The notes below the pieces were generated by a model that saw only the letters and a list, made by a program, of their open reading frames with translations, was not told the origin of the DNA and did not search any database. From an uncultured Adlercreutzia sp. (GTDB taxonomy: Bacteria; Actinomycetota; Coriobacteriia; Coriobacteriales; Eggerthellaceae): a stretch of DNA of 17,431 nucleotides. The DNA lies in the NCBI RefSeq assembly GCF_958431955.1, contig NZ_CAUASN010000046.1:1-17431 (forward strand), read 5' to 3'. Positions 13,211 through 17,431 of this stretch are shown here, one piece after another (the first letter of the stretch is position 1; each line of letters opens with the position of its first letter). The position numbers were made by a program, and so were the translations under genes.

Positions 13211-14917
13211 ATGACCGATTCGTCCGGACTTTCCCGCCGCGGCTTTCTGCAGGCCGGCATGCTGGCCGGAGCCGGGGCGCTTGCCGCCGGCGCGCTGGCC
13301 GGCTGCGCACCGCGCGCCCAGGAGGTCCCGCATCCCGAAACCGCCTCGCAGGAGGCCCACACCTACTGGCTCGGCGAGGAGCCCACGGTGGCCGATGCCG
13401 ACATCGTGGCCACCCGCGACACCGATTTCCTCATCATCGGCGCCGGCAACGCCGGCATGATGGCCGCCGGCACCGCGAGCGACCTCGGACTCGATTTCAT
13501 CGTGGCCGAGAAGGGCACGAGCGTGGGCGATACCCGCGAGTACGTGGGCGCCATCAATTCCAAGTACGCTCTGGAGGTCGCCGACCCCGTCGACGAGATG
13601 AAAGTGCTCAACGAGCTGACGCGCTACGCCTCGGGCCGCGTGGATCAGCGCGTCATCAAGACGTGGCTGAACGAGGGCAAGGAGACGATCGAGTGGATCA
13701 CCCCCATCATGGAGGCCAACGGCAAGACCCTCGGCGTCACCCCCATGGAAGCCGACCATCCCGCCGGGGGCACCTACTACTTCGCACCCACCATCGAGCA
13801 CTTCTTCAACCCCACCTACGAGTACCCCATGCGCAACGATATTCTGGAGTGGCACATTCAGGAGGCGGGGCATGAGGTCAGCTACAACTACGACCTCGTG
13901 AAGCTCGACCACGACGGCAACCGCGTCACCGGCGCCGTGTTCGCCACCCCCGACGGCCTCGTGCGCGTGAACGCCGCCAAGGGCACGCTGCTGGCCACGG
14001 GCGGCTACGCGGCCAACCCCGAGATGATCCGCGCGAACCTGCCGCTCGTGCCCGCCTGCTGCACCGCCGCCAGCTACTCGCCGCGCTGCGACGGCTACGG
14101 CCTGCGCGCAGGTCTTTGGGCCGGCGGCGTGAAGGACGTGAACGGTGCACCGGTCATCTTCGACCGCGGCGCCGTGCCCGCCGGCGTGGACTGCGGCTAC
14201 GTGGTGGACGCCGACGGCCGCGAGCACTTCCCCGCCACCCACTACCAGCTGAACATCGGCAGCCAGCCCTTCCTGAAGGTGAACCGCAAGGGCGAGCGCT
14301 TCGTGAACGAGAGCCTGCCCTACGACACCCTCTGCAACGCCGCGAGCTATCAGCCCGGCGGCGTGTGGTGCCAGATCTTCGACGGCAACGCCGTGGACGA
14401 CATCCTGCGCTTCGGCACCACGGGGTGCGCCGCCTACACCACCGCCTTCATGCAGATGGGCATGCCGCTCGACGACTTCATCGCCATGGACGGCGGTACC
14501 GGCCTCATGCAGAAGGCCGATTCCTTGGACGAGCTGGCCGGCCTGCTCGGTTTCGAAGGCGAGGCCAAGCAGCAGCTCATGGACACCATCGCCCACTACA
14601 ACGACATCGTGGAATCGGGCGTGGACACCGACTACGGCAAGGAGCCCCACCGCCTCTCGAAGATCATCGAGCCGCCCTTCTACGGCTGCTGGTTCGGCGG
14701 CGCCCTGCTCACCACGCTGGATGGCCTGCGCATCAACGAGGACATGCAGGTGCTCACCGCCGACGGCTCGGTGATCGAGGGCCTCTACGCCGCCGGTGAC
14801 GTGTCCGGCTGCTTCTACTCCGACAACTACCCCGAGTACATCGTCGCCTGCGCCTGCGGCCGCACCTGCACCGAGGGCCGCCATGTGGCCCGCCTGCTGG
14901 CCGGCGACCTCGCCTAG
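13211..14917 (+). CDS. Tat-exported FAD-dependent reductase 2
   Basis: 568 aa. The ATG at 13211 is chosen because it follows gaaggaggg and begins a proper Tat signal; the frame is open further upstream, but that part is non-coding leader. Signal: LSRRGFLQ (Arg9-Arg10), hydrophobic core, lipobox LAGC (Cys32). FAD site IIGAGNAG at 75-82. The G-E-R-F-V-N-E motif with Arg363 matches the catalytic-Arg region of fumarate reductase flavoproteins. The C-terminal FAD region reads GLYAAGDVSGCFYSDNYPEYIVACACGR. Where fumarate reductases have H-H-T-M-G-G this protein reads LLTTLDG, and the substrate Arg of the R-L-G-G-N motif is replaced in NYPEYI, so the substrate is probably not fumarate. There is no FMN or haem domain; the cytochrome encoded 25 bp downstream is the likely electron donor. 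Confidence 0.92.
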   Translation: MTDSSGLSRRGFLQAGMLAGAGALAAGALAGCAPRAQEVPHPETASQEAHTYWLGEEPTVADADIVATRDTDFLIIGAGNAGMMAAGTASDLGLDFIVAEKGTSVGDTREYVGAINSKYALEVADPVDEMKVLNELTRYASGRVDQRVIKTWLNEGKETIEWITPIMEANGKTLGVTPMEADHPAGGTYYFAPTIEHFFNPTYEYPMRNDILEWHIQEAGHEVSYNYDLVKLDHDGNRVTGAVFATPDGLVRVNAAKGTLLATGGYAANPEMIRANLPLVPACCTAASYSPRCDGYGLRAGLWAGGVKDVNGAPVIFDRGAVPAGVDCGYVVDADGREHFPATHYQLNIGSQPFLKVNRKGERFVNESLPYDTLCNAASYQPGGVWCQIFDGNAVDDILRFGTTGCAAYTTAFMQMGMPLDDFIAMDGGTGLMQKADSLDELAGLLGFEGEAKQQLMDTIAHYNDIVESGVDTDYGKEPHRLSKIIEPPFYGCWFGGALLTTLDGLRINEDMQVLTADGSVIEGLYAAGDVSGCFYSDNYPEYIVACACGRTCTEGRHVARLLAGDLA

Positions 14918-14942
14918 CCCAACCGCTGAAAGGAGCGATATC

Positions 14943-15674
14943 ATGAGCGAAGAGAAGAATTCCGCGGCGGCTCCCGTCGAACACGACCCTGTCATCGCCG
15001 GCACGTCCGAGGCCGCCGACGCCCCCTCCCCCAAACGGCGCGGCCGCCGCGCAGCCGTGGTGGCGGCCGTGGTAGCGGCTATCCTCGTGGTAGCCGGGGC
15101 CGGCATGTGGGTCTGGCACGAGCAGCCCAGCTTCTGCGGCGCCATCTGCCACACCCCCATGGACAGCTACCTGGCCACCTACGAGGCCGACCTGAACAGC
15201 CCTGCCACCGACAAGTGGGGCAACGAGGTGGAAGACCCGCACACCATGCTCGCCGCCTACCACGGCAAGCTCGGCAACGACTGCCTGGACTGCCACACCC
15301 CCACCTTAAGCGAGCAGATCGGCGAGGGCACCGCCTGGATTGCCGGCGACTACAGCTTCCCTCTGACCGAGCGCACCGCCAGCGATCTTACCGAGGCATC
15401 GGGGCGCGAGGCCGACGAGCTGTGCCTGAACGAGGCCTGCCACAACCTCACCCGCGACGATCTGTACGAGAAGACCGCCGACATGGGCACCTACAACCCC
15501 CACTGGGCCCATCACGAGGAACTGGAGTGCACCACGTGCCACAAGGCCCATCGCGCCTCGGTCATGTACTGCACCCAGTGCCACGCCCAGGCCGAGGTGC
15601 CCGAGGGCTGGCTTTCCATGGCCGAGTCCAACAACCTCCCCGGCGTGAAGGCCCCCGCCGAAGCTGCCGAGTAG
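14943..15674 (+). CDS. Membrane-anchored multihaem c-type cytochrome (NapC/NrfH-like, five haem sites)
   Basis: 243 aa; ATG at 14943 after aaaggag. A cytosolic basic N-terminus (KRRGRR) leads into one membrane helix (about 37-57), so the rest is outside. Haem motifs: Cys65-Cys69-His70 (CX3CH), Cys114-Cys117-His118 (CXXCH), Cys161-Cys166-His167 (CX4CH), Cys196-Cys199-His200 (CXXCH) and Cys210-Cys213-His214 (CXXCH). Met73 follows the first site, as the Met ligand does in NrfH. Proteins of this kind take electrons from menaquinol and pass them to an exported reductase. The gene is 25 bp after FAD reductase 2 and shares its transcript and terminator. This recalls the Eggerthella cardiac glycoside reductase pair (cytochrome plus flavoprotein), with the gene order reversed. 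CX3CH and CX4CH spacings are uncommon; haem attachment there is inferred. Confidence 0.9.
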   Translation: MSEEKNSAAAPVEHDPVIAGTSEAADAPSPKRRGRRAAVVAAVVAAILVVAGAGMWVWHEQPSFCGAICHTPMDSYLATYEADLNSPATDKWGNEVEDPHTMLAAYHGKLGNDCLDCHTPTLSEQIGEGTAWIAGDYSFPLTERTASDLTEASGREADELCLNEACHNLTRDDLYEKTADMGTYNPHWAHHEELECTTCHKAHRASVMYCTQCHAQAEVPEGWLSMAESNNLPGVKAPAEAAE

Positions 15675-15703
15675 CCCGCAACCCAGCCATCCTTCCTCCC
15701 AAC

Positions 15704-15741
15704 GAAGAGACCCCCGCAGACAAACCTGCGGGGGTCTCTTC
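15704..15741 (+). terminator. Rho-independent terminator between convergent genes
   Basis: A perfect 16-bp stem (15704-15719 with 15726-15741) around a 6-nt loop, 30 bp after the cytochrome stop and 49 bp from the end of the convergent transporter gene. Both outer arms contain T-rich or A-rich ends (gaagaga / tctcttc), so it can act in both directions. Confidence 0.85.
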
Positions 15742-15789
15742 ACGTTGCCGCCTCATGCGGCGTTGTTGTCGAAAGGCAGCGAACGCGCC

Positions 15790-17142
15790 CTACTTCACGT
15801 CATCCAGCTTCTTGCCGGAGTGATCGTGGGTCATGAACATAGCCACCAGCGCGATGATCGCGATGACCACCATGTACCAGGCCGGCGCGATGGCGTTGCC
15901 CGTGATGTCGATCAACCAGAAGGAGATGAACGACGCCGAGCCGCCGAAGATTGCGTTGGCCAGGTTGAAGGACAGCGCGAAGCCGGAGTAGCGCACGTCA
16001 GTGGGGAACGTCTCGGTCAGGTAGCTCGCCAGCGTGCCGTCGTTGATGGTGAGGATGAGGCACATCACCAGCTCGACCAAGAGAATCACCCAGAAGTTCA
16101 TCGTGCCGAGCAGCATGAAGGCGGGCACGGTGAACACGATGAAGCCGACGCAGGCGCCGATGAGCATCTTCTTACGGCCGAAGCGGTCGGAGATGCGGCC
16201 CGACAGGAAGATGAAGCCGATGTAGACGATGAGCACGATGGTGGTGATGGTGGATGCATCGCCGGGATTGTACTCGAGCACCGTCTCCAGGTAGTTCGGC
16301 AGGTAGGTGAGCACGGCGTAGAAGCCCACGGCGTTCAGCACGCAGGCGCCGAACGAGATGATGAGCACGCGGAAGTGCTTCTTGAACAGCGTGCGGATGG
16401 GATGCTCCACCTTCTCGCCCATCTCCTTCATGCGATCCTGCATCTGGGCGTACACCGGGGAATCCTCCAAGTGGGTACGAATGTAGTGGGTGATGTAGCC
16501 CAAGGGCAGCGCCAGCCAGAACGGGATGCGCCAGCCCCAGTCCACCACGAAGGCCGAGTCGGCGCCCCAGGTGTTGAACATGAAAGTGGCCAGCAGCGAG
16601 CCCACGAGCAGGCCCGTGGCCGTGGAGGCCGGCACCATGGAGCAGTAGAAGCCGCGATGGTTGTGCGGCGCGTACTCGGCGATGAAGGTGGCCGCGCCCG
16701 CGTACTCGCCTGCGGCGGAGAACGACTGCACCATGCGCAGCAGCAGAAGCAGCAGCGGCGCGCCGATGCCGATCATGGCATAGCCGGGCAAGCAGCCGAT
16801 GAGGAAGGTGGCGCCGCTCATCATGAGGATGGACACCGACAGCGCCCACTTGCGGCCCTTCTTGTCGCCCATGTTGCCCCAGAAGATGGCGCCCACGGGG
16901 CGCACGAGGAACGAGAGGGCGAACACGGCGAAGGTGCTCATCACGCCCACGAAGCGATCCTCGGAGGGGAAGAACACCAGCGCGATGACCGTGGCCAGGT
17001 AGGAATAGCTCGCGTAGTCGAACCATTCGATGAAGTTACCGAGGAAGGAAGATCCGGTTACCTTGCGAAGCACGGCGTGCTTCTCTGCCTCGGTTGCCTC
17101 AGCGTAGGTGGTGCTCTTCGCCGGCATGGTATCGTTACTCAT
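15790..17142 (-). CDS. Major facilitator transporter, metabolite:H+ symporter type
   Basis: 450 aa from the ATG at 17142; a GTG nine bases earlier (17151) is also possible. Twelve hydrophobic segments are visible. Family signatures include GNFIEWFDYASYSYLA in helix 1, the loop GNMGDKKGRKWAL between helices 2 and 3 and its repeat GRISDRFGRKKML in the second half, and RMVQSFSAAGEYAGA in helix 4. These are typical of the MHS group (proline/betaine, citrate, alpha-ketoglutarate and shikimate carriers), which import organic acids or zwitterions with protons. The substrate is not readable from sequence. It is convergent with the reductase operon and may import a related substrate (inference only). 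No good ribosome site lies at the usual distance from the ATG; a short overlapping reading frame upstream has one instead. Confidence 0.92.
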   Translation of the reverse strand: MSNDTMPAKSTTYAEATEAEKHAVLRKVTGSSFLGNFIEWFDYASYSYLATVIALVFFPSEDRFVGVMSTFAVFALSFLVRPVGAIFWGNMGDKKGRKWALSVSILMMSGATFLIGCLPGYAMIGIGAPLLLLLLRMVQSFSAAGEYAGAATFIAEYAPHNHRGFYCSMVPASTATGLLVGSLLATFMFNTWGADSAFVVDWGWRIPFWLALPLGYITHYIRTHLEDSPVYAQMQDRMKEMGEKVEHPIRTLFKKHFRVLIISFGACVLNAVGFYAVLTYLPNYLETVLEYNPGDASTITTIVLIVYIGFIFLSGRISDRFGRKKMLIGACVGFIVFTVPAFMLLGTMNFWVILLVELVMCLILTINDGTLASYLTETFPTDVRYSGFALSFNLANAIFGGSASFISFWLIDITGNAIAPAWYMVVIAIIALVAMFMTHDHSGKKLDDVK

Positions 17143-17185
17143 GGGAATCACCCGCCCCTACGGGTGTCAAAAAGATAGCGGTCAT
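17135..17185 (-). CDS. 16-codon upstream reading frame overlapping the transporter start
   Basis: ATG at 17185 follows a strong ribosome site (gaaaggag, 5-6 nt spacing) and encodes MTAIFLTPVGAGDSHE, ending in TAA. Its last codons overlap the transporter start in the string atgagtaa, so a ribosome ending here sits on the transporter ATG. The transporter ATG itself has only aggggcggg at 8-12 nt. This is the geometry of translational coupling, and the peptide may be just a leader. Confidence 0.5.
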   Translation of the reverse strand: MTAIFLTPVGAGDSHE

Positions 17186-17240
17186 GGCTTCTCCTTTCAA
17201 TAATGCCCTGACTTAACTTAACACCATACCACATCAGGTC

Positions 17241-17301
17241 TTTTGTGCAGTCGAGAATAGCTAATTACTCAGGTGCACAAAAATATGAGTAACTGACTCA
17301 T
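17241..17301. promoter_or_regulatory. Repeat-rich upstream control region of the transporter
   Basis: ttttgtgca (17241-17249) and tgcacaaaa (17274-17282) form a perfect 9-bp inverted repeat with 33-bp centre spacing, about three helical turns; a related cgcacaaaaa is at 17311-17320. Overlapping these are ttactca (17265-17271) with tgagtaa (17286-17292), and the palindrome atgagt-aactg-actcat (17285-17301). On the minus strand a possible promoter, tttgtg with tattct 16 bp later (17254-17259), lies between the outer repeats. The region is AT-richer than its surroundings. Confidence 0.55.
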
Positions 17302-17315
17302 CTATGCGAGCGCAC

Positions 17316-17344
17316 AAAAAGGAACCCGCCGAAGCGGGTTCCTT
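17316..17344 (-). terminator. Rho-independent terminator of the minus-strand gene at the window end
   Basis: Read on the minus strand: an 11-bp perfect stem (aaggaacccgc / gcgggttcctt) with a ttcg loop, then a T-run (aaaaa at 17316-17320 on the plus strand). It lies about 33 bp after the stop codon at 17377. Confidence 0.88.
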
Positions 17345-17376
17345 GCAGGCGCTTACGCGTTGGTCGAATGCGAAAT

Positions 17377-17431
17377 TTACTTCCACATCTCGGGGCGCAC
17401 GAGGGTGGGATCCTCGACGCGGTTCGGGAAG
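17377..17431 (-). CDS. C-terminal end of an unrecognised protein (partial)
   Basis: The minus-strand frame from the window edge reads FPNRVEDPTLVRPEMWK and then TAA at 17379-17377, followed by a terminator in the right place, so it is very likely the real end of a gene upstream of the transporter on the same strand. Seventeen residues are too few to name a family. Confidence 0.65.
   Translation of the reverse strand, partial: FPNRVEDPTLVRPEMWK

Noticed and set aside
13130..15160. A 676-codon open frame on the minus strand across FAD reductase 2 and the cytochrome
   Set aside because: Its translation is low-complexity (His, Gly, Val and Ala rich) with no family pattern. The plus strand carries clear Tat, FAD and haem motifs with ribosome sites. 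Long antisense frames are expected at this GC content.
15745..17178. A 477-codon plus-strand frame opposite the MFS transporter
   Set aside because: His/Gly/Glu/Asp-rich shadow of the transporter, with no start signal or domain.

Overview
The window looks like an accessory metabolic region of a high-GC anaerobic actinobacterium, most likely Eggerthellaceae (Coriobacteriia; the Eggerthella, Gordonibacter, Adlercreutzia and Slackia group). The family-level call is inference. It rests on Tat-exported single-subunit FAD reductases, a small membrane-anchored multiheme cytochrome, and three regulators that fuse a multi-pass membrane domain to a LuxR-type helix-turn-helix. That combination is characteristic of these gut bacteria.

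Layout. (a) 1-666: 3' end of an aldehyde:ferredoxin oxidoreductase gene, with a strong terminator. (b) 755-2466, minus strand: a two-gene operon with a degenerate NifU/IscU-like protein and a 371-aa protein of unknown function carrying a C-terminal internal repeat. It is divergent from membrane LuxR regulator 1 (2759-4627), which is followed by a small two-helix membrane protein. (c) 5026-6705, minus: Tat-dependent FAD reductase 1, divergent from membrane LuxR regulator 2 (6956-8371). (d) 8428-11116, minus: a possibly degenerate Fic-like winged-helix protein, a PLP aminotransferase and a broken AbrB-type fragment. (e) 11150-11447: a 21%-GC regulatory island, a near-consensus promoter, an 8-codon reading frame and a chain of hairpins ending in a terminator, which together look like a small RNA or leader transcript. 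(f) 11448-12968, minus: membrane LuxR regulator 3, divergent from a reductase operon (13211-15674) of Tat FAD reductase 2 plus a five-haem-site cytochrome. (g) 15790-17142, minus: an MFS (metabolite:H+ symporter type) transporter with a short overlapping upstream reading frame and a repeat-rich promoter. (h) 17377-17431: the last 17 codons of an unrecognised minus-strand gene.

How it works together. The same architecture occurs three times: a membrane LuxR regulator divergent from the gene or operon it probably controls, with palindromes in the shared intergenic region. In the third module the logic is clearest. A substrate outside the cell would be sensed by the regulator, and electrons would pass from the quinone pool through the pentahaem protein to the exported flavoprotein, as in known Eggerthella reductase systems. 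Both flavoproteins lack the substrate-binding His and Arg of true fumarate reductases at the positions where I can align them by eye, so their substrates are unknown. No tRNA, rRNA, CRISPR array or intact transposon was seen.
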